Origin: Eutrophovita brisbanensis
GTDB taxonomy: Bacteria > Pseudomonadota > Gammaproteobacteria > Burkholderiales > Eutrophovitaceae
Assembly (NCBI GenBank): GCA_038147395.1
Contig: JAYQTM010000001.1
Span: forward strand, 62,001 to 126,000
Reading direction: 5' to 3'
DNA length: 64,000 nt
This document shows positions 54,817 to 62,508 of the stretch, in pieces (position 1 is the stretch's first letter; every line of letters starts with the position of its first letter). A program made the position numbers and the translations under genes. The notes under the pieces were generated by a model. The model saw only the letters and a list, made by a program, of their open reading frames with translations. It had not been told where the DNA came from and did not search any database.

Positions 54817-55359
54817 AAACCCTCGAGTAAGTATCACAGTCGCTGGTGTCGGCACTGGAAGCTCGCCATGACTCGTCTTGACCCGACCATGTCCAAGCGG
54901 GAGCAGCCCAACCGTCCACTGCGCGTCAAGTTGATGAATTAAAAACGCCGCCCCAACGATATCCGCAATTGAATCCCACTCGCCAACCTCATGAAAACTG
55001 ATCGTGTCGACAGTTTTCCCATGAACCTGAGCTTCGGCCTCAGCCAATCGAGTAAAAATGGCTATCGCAATCTTCGTCACCTCTTCCGATAGCGGAGACT
55101 GCTCCAGCATTTCTTTTATTTGTCGGTAGGGTGTGTGGTGGTGATGGTCTTCAACAGCAGACTCATCAACATGGAAGTATGTCCCAGTGAGAATCTTATC
55201 GGAATGTTCTCTCAGCTCCATGCCCACAACATCAGGGAGGCCTGCGGCACGAATCGCCGAACACATGCCCTCATAGAGTTCGGGCCGAGCGTCTAGGACC
55301 GCGGCAATAAACATATCTCCGGCGATGCCACCGACAAGATCAAGGTGTGCGCGCGTCAT
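54805..55359 (-). CDS. larC: LarC, N-terminal segment ending at a frameshift
   Basis: A 184-aa product if the frame is not shifted. HLDLVGGIAGDMFIAAVLDA at the N-terminus and DHHHHTPYRQIKEML (His-rich loop) are LarC hallmarks; ELPVPTPATVILTRGF ends the conserved part. The last 0-frame residues RVL precede a double TGA. LarC is expected to continue in the +1 frame after the GGG-TTT codons. GAGGAG lies at an ideal distance before the ATG at 55359. It is 35 bp downstream of larA. Confidence 0.9.
   Translation of the reverse strand: MTRAHLDLVGGIAGDMFIAAVLDARPELYEGMCSAIRAAGLPDVVGMELREHSDKILTGTYFHVDESAVEDHHHHTPYRQIKEMLEQSPLSEEVTKIAIAIFTRLAEAEAQVHGKTVDTISFHEVGEWDSIADIVGAAFLIHQLDAQWTVGLLPLGHGRVKTSHGELPVPTPATVILTRGFRVL
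54814..54822 (-). other. Candidate +1 ribosomal frameshift site in larC
   Basis: On the minus strand the 0-frame codons are GGG TTT CGA; reading continues correctly only if one base is skipped, giving GGG TT(T)C GAG. tRNA-Phe (GAA) could move from UUU to UUC, which pairs better. Both frames are open only in a short window here. Programmed frameshifting is reported for larC of L. plantarum. A sequencing error or real mutation gives the same picture. Confidence 0.6.
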
Positions 55360-55394
55360 CAGCTCCTCGCCTTAGCTATACCAAACTCAAGGCA

Positions 55395-56717
55395 CTACGC
55401 GTGCACATGCTCCTTTGGCGCCATCATTGGGTACAACTTCCCTTTCGTATCAAATTTAAACGGTTGGGCGTCGCTCAGAATTTCAAATTTGTCGGGGTTA
55501 TTTTTGATGTGTGGCAAAAGATTTTCTGACACGTGAATATCCATGACCTCTAGCGTCGTCGATATTCGAACAATCTTCGTATCCTGAGGCTTCACTCTAA
55601 CAACCGTTTTTACGGCAAGTTGAATCGCTTCCTGATCACTATTCATGATGATAGGAATCGCCGCACCATCCAGATAGGTCGACGTAATAACGTTTGCGTA
55701 GGTTTTCGCAATATCTAACTCTCGGTATACATCCATCGTGATAACATCCGCGGCGCCCAAGCCTGTGGCGTTACCGTGTGTCTCTGGTGTGAGGCCTAAA
55801 ACTGCTATTTTCTTGACGTGTGGCTTCATATCCCACTCAACCTGCCGGCAATTACGGCCGGTGATATTTGGATCCATACCGGACCCAGAAATATTTTTCC
55901 CGATTTTCTCAACCACCAAAACGTCAATTTCATCGAATTGGAGCATCGGCATATATTGCTTTGCTAGGGTCTGAAGCTCAGGCTCTCGATCAAAGATCTG
56001 CTCGCTCGGCACAACCTCAATGATCGCTGTCTCATCCGCTGCATTTTCAATCATCGCAACACCGAACAGAACATTTTTGGTACCCATGATAATTTTTGCC
56101 GCCTTGGGTAAAAGCTCACCGAACATATCCATACCGTAGGTATGAAGTGTCGATGCACCAATAATTTTACCCATTCCAATAGTGAGCATTTTCACAATTC
56201 CGGACTCGATCGGCGCTCGAAAATTCGTATGCGGCTTAATTCGACACACAAGCGCGATGGCGTCCGCCTCGGCCGCAAATTTATCAAGGTAAACCGGCAT
56301 TCCGTCGTCAGCCTTTCCAATCTCAACGACTTCCATACTCGACTTAACAGGGCAGCCAATATAAGCCTCCGTCACACCATAACCGTCAAGAACTTCTTTC
56401 TGTCCTTCGGCTGTTGCACCGCCATGGCTGCCCATAGCTGGAAAAACAAACGGCTCGGCACCCAGCGCCTTGAGTTGCGTTACGACCGCTTTGACACACT
56501 CAGCAATGTTATTCACACCTCGCGAGCCAACGCCGAGTGCAACGGTCATACCTGGCGTGATTTTTGACTGGATGTCAGGTTTCGCGAATTCGCTGACGAC
56601 GGTAGCCGTCACATCATCAATTCTTGGTAATTGAAATTTTTGCCTGACATGCACCATTTTTGGAAGTGCGACGTCTAGTCCACCCGCAATGTTTACGTCT
56701 ATACGATCACCGATCAT
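55395..56717 (-). CDS. larA: LarA-family NPN-dependent hydroxyacid racemase/epimerase
   Basis: A 440-aa LarA-superfamily (DUF2088) protein. GSRGVNN and AMGSHGGATAEGQ (His98) lie in the N-terminal half; CRIKPHTNFRAPIESGIVKMLTIGMGK (His163, Lys176, Lys184) and LHTYG (His192) follow, positions that could hold the NPN cofactor and proton-transferring His pair. Characterised homologues act on lactate, malate, hydroxyglutarate, phenyllactate or D-gluconate, so lactate is not assured. ATG 56717 has AAGGGA at good spacing; two TTG codons precede it. It heads larA-larC-larE-larB. Confidence 0.87.
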   Translation of the reverse strand: MIGDRIDVNIAGGLDVALPKMVHVRQKFQLPRIDDVTATVVSEFAKPDIQSKITPGMTVALGVGSRGVNNIAECVKAVVTQLKALGAEPFVFPAMGSHGGATAEGQKEVLDGYGVTEAYIGCPVKSSMEVVEIGKADDGMPVYLDKFAAEADAIALVCRIKPHTNFRAPIESGIVKMLTIGMGKIIGASTLHTYGMDMFGELLPKAAKIIMGTKNVLFGVAMIENAADETAIIEVVPSEQIFDREPELQTLAKQYMPMLQFDEIDVLVVEKIGKNISGSGMDPNITGRNCRQVEWDMKPHVKKIAVLGLTPETHGNATGLGAADVITMDVYRELDIAKTYANVITSTYLDGAAIPIIMNSDQEAIQLAVKTVVRVKPQDTKIVRISTTLEVMDIHVSENLLPHIKNNPDKFEILSDAQPFKFDTKGKLYPMMAPKEHVHA

Positions 56718-56733
56718 CAACAATCCCTTCAGC

Positions 56734-56743
56734 CTAAAGTAGA
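56734..56743 (+). repeat. Left arm of a 10-bp inverted repeat in the larA/dehydratase intergenic region
   Basis: CTAAAGTAGA here is the exact reverse complement of TCTACTTTAG at 56799-56808, 65 bp away (about six helical turns). The arm ends 17 bp upstream of the larA ATG. A regulator bound at both arms could control the two divergent operons. Confidence 0.65.
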
Positions 56744-56798
56744 AAATTTCAAAGGCAACTTGCCCCTTCTGGTCTTTCAGTTATTCTATCTCAGAACC

Positions 56799-56808
56799 TC
56801 TACTTTAG
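56799..56808 (+). repeat. Right arm of the 10-bp inverted repeat
   Basis: TCTACTTTAG, perfect inverse of the left arm at 56734-56743. It lies 58 bp upstream of the dehydratase ATG. Similarity does not extend beyond the 10 bp by more than a base or two. Confidence 0.65.
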
Positions 56809-56866
56809 CCCCAACCAAATATGGCTCCCATGCTAATCTCAGCTTGTTCACACTTAAAGCAATTCC

Positions 56867-58600
56867 ATGCCAAGTCCTAAAAAACTCAAAAGTGCCGACT
56901 TGAGGTCCCATAAATGGTTTGGCCCACAGACACTCAGGGCTTTTGGGCATCGCTCTCGAACGCTACAGATGGGATTCAGTCGAGAAGACTACGAAGGAAA
57001 ACCTGTTATCGGGATACTTAACACGTGGAGTGAACTCAGCCACTGTCACTCGCACTTTCGAGAGCGAGCGGAAGACGTCAAACGAGGGGTATGGCAATCA
57101 GGCGGCTTTCCTGTCGAAATACCCGTCCTATCACTCGCTGAGGTTTATCAAAAGCCGACCACCATGATGTATCGAAACCTCCTGGCCATGGAGGTTGAGG
57201 AGGTTCTGAGGTCCTATCCGATCGATGGCTGCGTCCTGATGGGGGGGTGCGACAAAACACCTCCTGGTTTATTGATGGGTGCGATCAGCATGGGTTTACC
57301 AACCATTTTTGTCCCAGCAGGCCCAATGTTGCGCGGAAATTGGCATGGCAAAACACTTGGATCGGGATCGGACGTGTGGAAATACTGGGATGAGCTGCGC
57401 GCTGGAAATATCTCACAACAAGACTGGCATGATATTGAGGAAGGCATTGCCAGATCCGTTGGGACGTGCATGACAATGGGCACCGCATCGACGATGACAA
57501 GCATTGTCGAGACACTTGGTTTCGCTTTACCAAACTCCTCAACCATTCCTGCGCCAGATTCAAACCATCCGAGGATGGCGTCGAATTCAGGAAGACGCAT
57601 CGTTGATATGGTTTGGGAAGATTTACGTCCTCGTCATATCTTGACCGAGCGATCGTTTGACAATGCCATTCGTACGCTGATTGCGCTAGGGGGATCGACC
57701 AACGCACTCATCCATCTTATTGCCATCGCCAGGAGGGCTGGCTTTGAGTTGGCGCTCGAAAAGTTTGAGGAATTGGGACAGTCAACGCCCTACCTTGTCA
57801 ATATGAGACCATCCGGTAAATATCTAATGGAAGATTTTCATTATGCTGGCGGGCTCGCTGGATTACTCAACGAGATGCGTTCACTGTTGCATCAAGACGA
57901 GATAACTTGCACCGGAAAAACGCTCGGCGAAAACATCTCCCCATTCAAAATTCACAACTCAGATGTCATCAAACCGCTGGATCAACCCATGTCGCCTGAG
58001 GGTGGTCTGGTGGTTTTGCGAGGAAACCTCGCTCCAAACGGTGCCGTCATCAAGACAAGTGCAGCCACCCCATCATTACTGCAACATGTAGGTAAAGCGA
58101 TTGTTTTTGATGACTACAACGATATGGAAAAAAGGTTAGACGACCCCGATCTTGATGTCGACGAGAATAGTATTCTAGTGTTGCGAAATGCTGGTCCCCA
58201 GGGGGGGCCGGGTATGCCCGAATGGGGGATGTTGCCGATCCCAAAAAAATTACTAAAAAACGGGGTGCGTGACATGGTCCGTGTATCAGACGCGCGGATG
58301 AGCGGCACAAGTTACGGGACCTGTGTCCTGCATGTCTCACCAGAGTCCTGGATTGGAGGGCCGCTGGCATTTGTCAAAACGAATGACCGCATGGAGCTCA
58401 ATGTTGCCAATAGAGAAATTAATCTTCTTATTTCTGATGATGAATTGGCATCGCGAAAGAAACAATGGCGACCCAATCCTGAGAAATTTTCTCGCGGTTA
58501 CGGAAAATTCTTCACTCGTCACATCTTACAAGCTGACGAAGGGTGCGATTTCGATTTTCTCAATTCTAACGACGCAACACCTGACCCGGAAATTCATTAG
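56867..58600 (+). CDS. IlvD/EDD-family sugar-acid or dihydroxyacid dehydratase
   Basis: A 577-aa Fe-S dehydratase. Candidate cluster cysteines occur in ELSHCHSHFRERAEDVKRGV, MGGCDKTPPG and GTCMTMGTASTM; the Met after Cys in the last block resembles arabinonate/xylonate-type members rather than IlvD (usually Asn). PEGGLVVLRGNLAPNGAV and SDARMSGTSYGT are family motifs. The reaction removes water from a 2,3-dihydroxyacid to a 2-keto-3-deoxy acid. Since no isoleucine-valine genes lie nearby and larA is divergent, a sugar-acid substrate is more likely than the branched-chain pathway. Confidence 0.87.
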   Translation: MPSPKKLKSADLRSHKWFGPQTLRAFGHRSRTLQMGFSREDYEGKPVIGILNTWSELSHCHSHFRERAEDVKRGVWQSGGFPVEIPVLSLAEVYQKPTTMMYRNLLAMEVEEVLRSYPIDGCVLMGGCDKTPPGLLMGAISMGLPTIFVPAGPMLRGNWHGKTLGSGSDVWKYWDELRAGNISQQDWHDIEEGIARSVGTCMTMGTASTMTSIVETLGFALPNSSTIPAPDSNHPRMASNSGRRIVDMVWEDLRPRHILTERSFDNAIRTLIALGGSTNALIHLIAIARRAGFELALEKFEELGQSTPYLVNMRPSGKYLMEDFHYAGGLAGLLNEMRSLLHQDEITCTGKTLGENISPFKIHNSDVIKPLDQPMSPEGGLVVLRGNLAPNGAVIKTSAATPSLLQHVGKAIVFDDYNDMEKRLDDPDLDVDENSILVLRNAGPQGGPGMPEWGMLPIPKKLLKNGVRDMVRVSDARMSGTSYGTCVLHVSPESWIGGPLAFVKTNDRMELNVANREINLLISDDELASRKKQWRPNPEKFSRGYGKFFTRHILQADEGCDFDFLNSNDATPDPEIH

Positions 58601-58625
58601 CAATAACAGACCTCGGAGGCTACTC

Positions 58626-59336
58626 TTGACAGATAAAACACCGCCATACGAAGACATGCTAGCTTCCGTAACCACGGCGAGTCTAAGCGCTCAACTCGTA
58701 AAACGAGGCTTTCGGACGCGCTCCATTCCGAACATTCAATCTGTTAACCCCACAACCAAGCGACTAGTCGGACGAGCATTTACCTTGCGTTACATACCGA
58801 TGCGGGAAGATGTGGCCACAGGGCCTAACATGGGGAAACCAGACAATCCTCAACGTCAGGCGATAGAAACGGTCCCCCCGGGGCACGTCCTCATCGCCGA
58901 TACCCATGGGCTTGATGTGAGCGGCACGTTCGGTGACATACTCGTCGCAAGACTACAAGTGCGAGGTGTGGCGGGGATCGTATCCGACGGGCCGATGAGA
59001 GATGTGAGTGAAATTAAACGAATGCCTCTACCGGTTTTTGCAAGACAAAATGCTGCGCCACCTAGCTACGCCAGCATGATGGCAGTGGACTCACAGGTCC
59101 CCATAGGCTGCGGTGGTGTTGCCGTGTTCCCCGATGACCTTATCGTCGCAGATGAAGACGGAGTCGTCGTCGTGCCTCAGGATATTGCCGACGAGGTTAT
59201 CGTCGATGCCTTTCAACAAGACCAACTTGAAACTTATATCCGTATGCGCATTGATAACGGAGAATCGATCGTTGGTGTATACCCAGCCAGCGAATCTGTG
59301 ATTGCCGAATATGAAGAGTGGAAAAAAAATCGTTGA
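58626..59336 (+). CDS. RraA-like protein (HMG/CHA aldolase or oxaloacetate decarboxylase family)
   Basis: A 236-aa protein starting at TTG, with GGAGG six bases upstream. GDILVARLQVRGVAGIVSDGPMRDV holds the Arg-Asp pair that defines class II pyruvate aldolases of the RraA-like family, which cleave 4-hydroxy-4-methyl-2-oxoglutarate or related 2-oxo acids; the RNase E inhibitor RraA itself is shorter (about 160 aa). Located 25 bp after the dehydratase gene, it could split the keto-deoxy product. I discarded a longer in-frame ORF starting inside the dehydratase gene. Confidence 0.82.
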   Translation: MTDKTPPYEDMLASVTTASLSAQLVKRGFRTRSIPNIQSVNPTTKRLVGRAFTLRYIPMREDVATGPNMGKPDNPQRQAIETVPPGHVLIADTHGLDVSGTFGDILVARLQVRGVAGIVSDGPMRDVSEIKRMPLPVFARQNAAPPSYASMMAVDSQVPIGCGGVAVFPDDLIVADEDGVVVVPQDIADEVIVDAFQQDQLETYIRMRIDNGESIVGVYPASESVIAEYEEWKKNR

Positions 59337-59459
59337 GTATCTCGCGCACTATTTTTAAATATCATGAACTTTCATCGCGATTTCAATTGGGGCCAAAGCG
59401 TCGGATATGAGTCCCATAGATCTCACCATTTGCTGATCTTTCCGAGAATTTAAACAACC

Positions 59460-60638
59460 ATGTCAACATCCCGAGCCGGCCGACACTTTTTACAAATACC
59501 TGGACCGACAAACGTGCCAAATCGTATTCTTTCGGCGATTTCTCGACCCACCATTGATCACCGAAGTGACGAATTCCAAGAACTTGGTTTAGACATTTTC
59601 GCGAAGTTAAAACGGTTGTTTCGATGCGAAGCCTCCGTATTTGTTTATCCATCCTCAGGAACCGGAGCCTGGGAAAGCGCATTGGTGAATACTTTAAATC
59701 CGGGCGACACGATACTGATATACGAAACTGGATATTTTTCAAACCGGTGGAAGTCCCTCGCTGAACGTCTTGGCATCAAAGTTGAGCTACTCGAATCAGA
59801 TTGGCGTCAGCCTGTTGATAGCTCCCGTATTCACCACACCCTCAAAAAAGATTCAGAAAATCTCATCAAAGCTGTTTGCGTGGTTCATAACGAAACGTCA
59901 ACAGGGGTTGTCTCAGATATTAGTGGAGTAAAACGAGCAATCACAGAGGCAGAGCACGATGCACTCCTCATGGTCGACACAATTTCCTCTCTTGGTTCTA
60001 TTGATTACGACCACGATAAGCTAGGCGTAGATGTCAGTATCGGTGCGTCTCAAAAGGGGCTCATGCTGCCTCCAGGGCTTGGTTTTACCGCCGCGAGTGA
60101 ACGCGCCTTAAGGATGAATGCAACATCAAAATTCCCGCGAAGCTACTGGAGCTGGGAGGAAATGCAACCGCATTGTCAAAAGGGCTTTTTCCCCTACACA
60201 CCAGCGACAAATCTTCTTTTTGGGTTACAGGAGGCACTTAAAATGCTTCTAGATGAAGTCGGCCTCGAGCCCACATTCAAACGTCATGAGCGGCACGCTC
60301 GAGCGACACGACAAGCCATATCTCATTGGGGGCTAGAAATGCTGTGCCAAGATACAGCGTGTGCTAGCAACACACTGACCGCCGTACTCACGCCTGGCAA
60401 CGTCAGCGCCAATAGCCTAAGGAAACTTATATCTGAAAAATTCGATATGTCTCTTGGAACGGGGCTCGGGAAATTTGAAGATAAAGCTTTCAGGATTGGA
60501 CACCTGGGTGACTTTAACGATTTGTCTTTGGCAGGGACTTTATCTGGAGTCGAAATGGGCCTCCGACTGTCAAACATTCCCTTCAACACGGGCGGCGTCC
60601 ACGCCGCCTTAGAATATCTCGCCGGCTCTATCGATTAA
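59460..60638 (+). CDS. Class V aminotransferase, serine/alanine/aspartate-glyoxylate type
   Basis: A 392-aa PLP enzyme, paralogous to the gene at 39884. FLQIPGPTNVPNRILSAISRPTIDH is the family opening, YPSSGTGAWESAL the cofactor loop, NETSTGVVSD the substrate/PLP region, and IGASQKGLMLPPGLG contains the PLP lysine. The amino donor may be serine, alanine or aspartate and the acceptor glyoxylate or a similar 2-oxo acid. It lies 123 bp after the RraA-like gene, a gap with no clear promoter. Its stop shares TTAA with that of the convergent Sua5 gene. Confidence 0.87.
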   Translation: MSTSRAGRHFLQIPGPTNVPNRILSAISRPTIDHRSDEFQELGLDIFAKLKRLFRCEASVFVYPSSGTGAWESALVNTLNPGDTILIYETGYFSNRWKSLAERLGIKVELLESDWRQPVDSSRIHHTLKKDSENLIKAVCVVHNETSTGVVSDISGVKRAITEAEHDALLMVDTISSLGSIDYDHDKLGVDVSIGASQKGLMLPPGLGFTAASERALRMNATSKFPRSYWSWEEMQPHCQKGFFPYTPATNLLFGLQEALKMLLDEVGLEPTFKRHERHARATRQAISHWGLEMLCQDTACASNTLTAVLTPGNVSANSLRKLISEKFDMSLGTGLGKFEDKAFRIGHLGDFNDLSLAGTLSGVEMGLRLSNIPFNTGGVHAALEYLAGSID

Positions 60639-61600
60639 CTTCCCCTAGCCGCGCGAGTTAATCGATCCCGAATACCATCCCACTCACTTTCACTTGGAAC
60701 GGCTTCAACGAGTATCAAATCTAAACGCATCAGATCTAAAGACCTCAACGTTTTATAGAGTAACGTGGCATAGCTAGCCGCATCGTTTGGAGCCGAGATC
60801 AAATTGTCATCTATTAGCTCGCTTGGCTCAGGTGAAAGCATTACGACGCCCAATTTTTTTTGTTTGAGATTATCTCGATAAAACACCACAAGCTCATCAC
60901 GAGGCAACACCATCAACTTCGTTCGTGGAGCATAGTGCGCGGGCAACGCTCCCGGCACTCTAGGGGCATCTAGTCCCGCAAGCTTGACGGGCCTCCCTGT
61001 AGCCAAACTCACTTGGTCCGCCGTAATCATTCCTGGTCTCAAAACAACAGGGGCGTCTCCCTCAAACCCGATAATGGTTGACTCTATTCCCACATGACAG
61101 GGGCCACCATTCAAAATAAAACTGACTTCTTCATTAAATTCTTTTGCGACATCTTGGACTCTCGTCGGGGATAAACGACCAAATTTGTTAGCAGATGGGC
61201 CCACCACTCCTCGGCCTACTTTGTTTAGTAGGGACAGCGCAACGGGGTGATTCGGTATGCGAATCGCCACTGTATCTTGTCCCCCGGTAACTGTATCCGA
61301 CACCTTGTCTGTTTTTTGTAGTACCAGTGTCAGCGGACCCGGCCAAAATTTCTCGGCTAATGAAAGGGCAATATCAGGAATATTCATCGCTAGTTCACTG
61401 ACCAAATCAACAGAACCAACATGGACAATCAACGGATGATCGTGTGGCCTATTTTTCGCGTCATAAACCCGTCTGACTGCATCTGGATTAGACGCGTCCG
61501 CCCCTAATCCGTAAACCGTCTCTGTCGGAAAAGCAACGATATGTCCCGCTATTAATTTCTCAGCAGCAAGTACAGCATCATCGCTTATTCTCGAATCCAT
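60635..61600 (-). CDS. L-threonylcarbamoyladenylate synthase (Sua5 type)
   Basis: A 321-aa Sua5-type protein: an N-terminal TsaC/YrdC domain (GHIVAFPTETVYGLGADA, AKNRPHDHPLIVHV, GPSANKFGRLSPT) plus a C-terminal Sua5 domain of about 110 residues. It makes threonylcarbamoyl-AMP for t6A37 in tRNA. The short TsaC form of E. coli lacks the C-terminal domain. It follows purC by 19 bp. Confidence 0.93.
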   Translation of the reverse strand: MDSRISDDAVLAAEKLIAGHIVAFPTETVYGLGADASNPDAVRRVYDAKNRPHDHPLIVHVGSVDLVSELAMNIPDIALSLAEKFWPGPLTLVLQKTDKVSDTVTGGQDTVAIRIPNHPVALSLLNKVGRGVVGPSANKFGRLSPTRVQDVAKEFNEEVSFILNGGPCHVGIESTIIGFEGDAPVVLRPGMITADQVSLATGRPVKLAGLDAPRVPGALPAHYAPRTKLMVLPRDELVVFYRDNLKQKKLGVVMLSPEPSELIDDNLISAPNDAASYATLLYKTLRSLDLMRLDLILVEAVPSESEWDGIRDRLTRAARGS

Positions 61601-61619
61601 AAATATTCCGCACTCGCCC

Positions 61620-62486
61620 TTAGCAAGTAAGAAGGTTCAATGCCTCTGAATATTTTTCTGCTGTACTTTGAGCAATCTCGAGCGGTACCCGAGGGGCAGG
61701 TGGCGCCTTATCCCAAGATATCGATTCCAGCCAGTCCCGGATAAACTGTTTATCAAACGAAGGTGGGCTCGTCCCCTCACGGTATTGGTCTTTAGGCCAA
61801 AAGCGGGATGAATCTGAAGTGAGCGCCTCATCGATCAGATAAACTTCACCCGACTTGTCGATACCGAACTCAAACTTCGTGTCAGCAATGATAATTCCTC
61901 GCTCGAGCGCATATTCAGCCGCGGTCTCATACAACTGAAGTGCTTTTTCCCGCACTTGTGTCGCGTACTCCGGCCCAATGGTGGCAACAATTTCTTCGTA
62001 TGAGACATTCTCATCATGATCACCAACAGCAGCTTTTGTTGACGGTGTGAAAATCGTTTGCGGAAGTTTTGATGCCTCTACCAAGCCTTCGGGTAATTCG
62101 ATACCACACACGGCTCCAGTATTAAGATACTCCTTCCAACCTGAGCCAGCTAAATAGCCCCTTACAATTGCTTCCACTGGCAGGGGATCAAGCTTGCGCA
62201 CTACCATCGACCGACCCTCGACTTGTGCATATTCACTGTCGGTCAAAAAATCGCGCGGAGACTGGTCCAACCAATGATTTGGAATCACGGAAGACAACTT
62301 CTTAAACCAAAAAACCGAAAGCTCCGTCAATAAGCGCCCTTTTCCAGGAATCGGATCTGGGAGAATCACGTCAAAAGCAGACAACCGATCCGTTTGGACA
62401 ACCAATAATCTGGTGTCATCAATCTGATAGATATCACGGACTTTTCCCTGGTACACAAATTCAAGTGACTTGATATCAGTTTTCAT
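61620..62486 (-). CDS. purC: SAICAR synthase
   Basis: A 288-aa phosphoribosylaminoimidazole-succinocarboxamide synthase. VYQGKVRDIYQIDD at the N-terminus, VRGYLAGSGWKEY and IIADTKFEFGID are family signatures. I chose ATG 62486 (MKTDIKSLEF) over an in-frame TTG at 62507. It joins aspartate to CAIR in purine synthesis, next in order after PurK and PurE encoded upstream. Length is that of the longer bacterial/fungal-like PurC group. Confidence 0.95.
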   Translation of the reverse strand: MKTDIKSLEFVYQGKVRDIYQIDDTRLLVVQTDRLSAFDVILPDPIPGKGRLLTELSVFWFKKLSSVIPNHWLDQSPRDFLTDSEYAQVEGRSMVVRKLDPLPVEAIVRGYLAGSGWKEYLNTGAVCGIELPEGLVEASKLPQTIFTPSTKAAVGDHDENVSYEEIVATIGPEYATQVREKALQLYETAAEYALERGIIIADTKFEFGIDKSGEVYLIDEALTSDSSRFWPKDQYREGTSPPSFDKQFIRDWLESISWDKAPPAPRVPLEIAQSTAEKYSEALNLLTC

Positions 62487-62508
62487 CAACGAAGCTCTCT
62501 CGTGCAAA

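Noticed and set aside
54168..54835. larC as two separate proteins (LarC1 and LarC2) with independent starts
   Set aside because: The second frame has conserved LarC residues upstream of its first possible start and no ribosome-binding site, so fusion or mutation is the better explanation.
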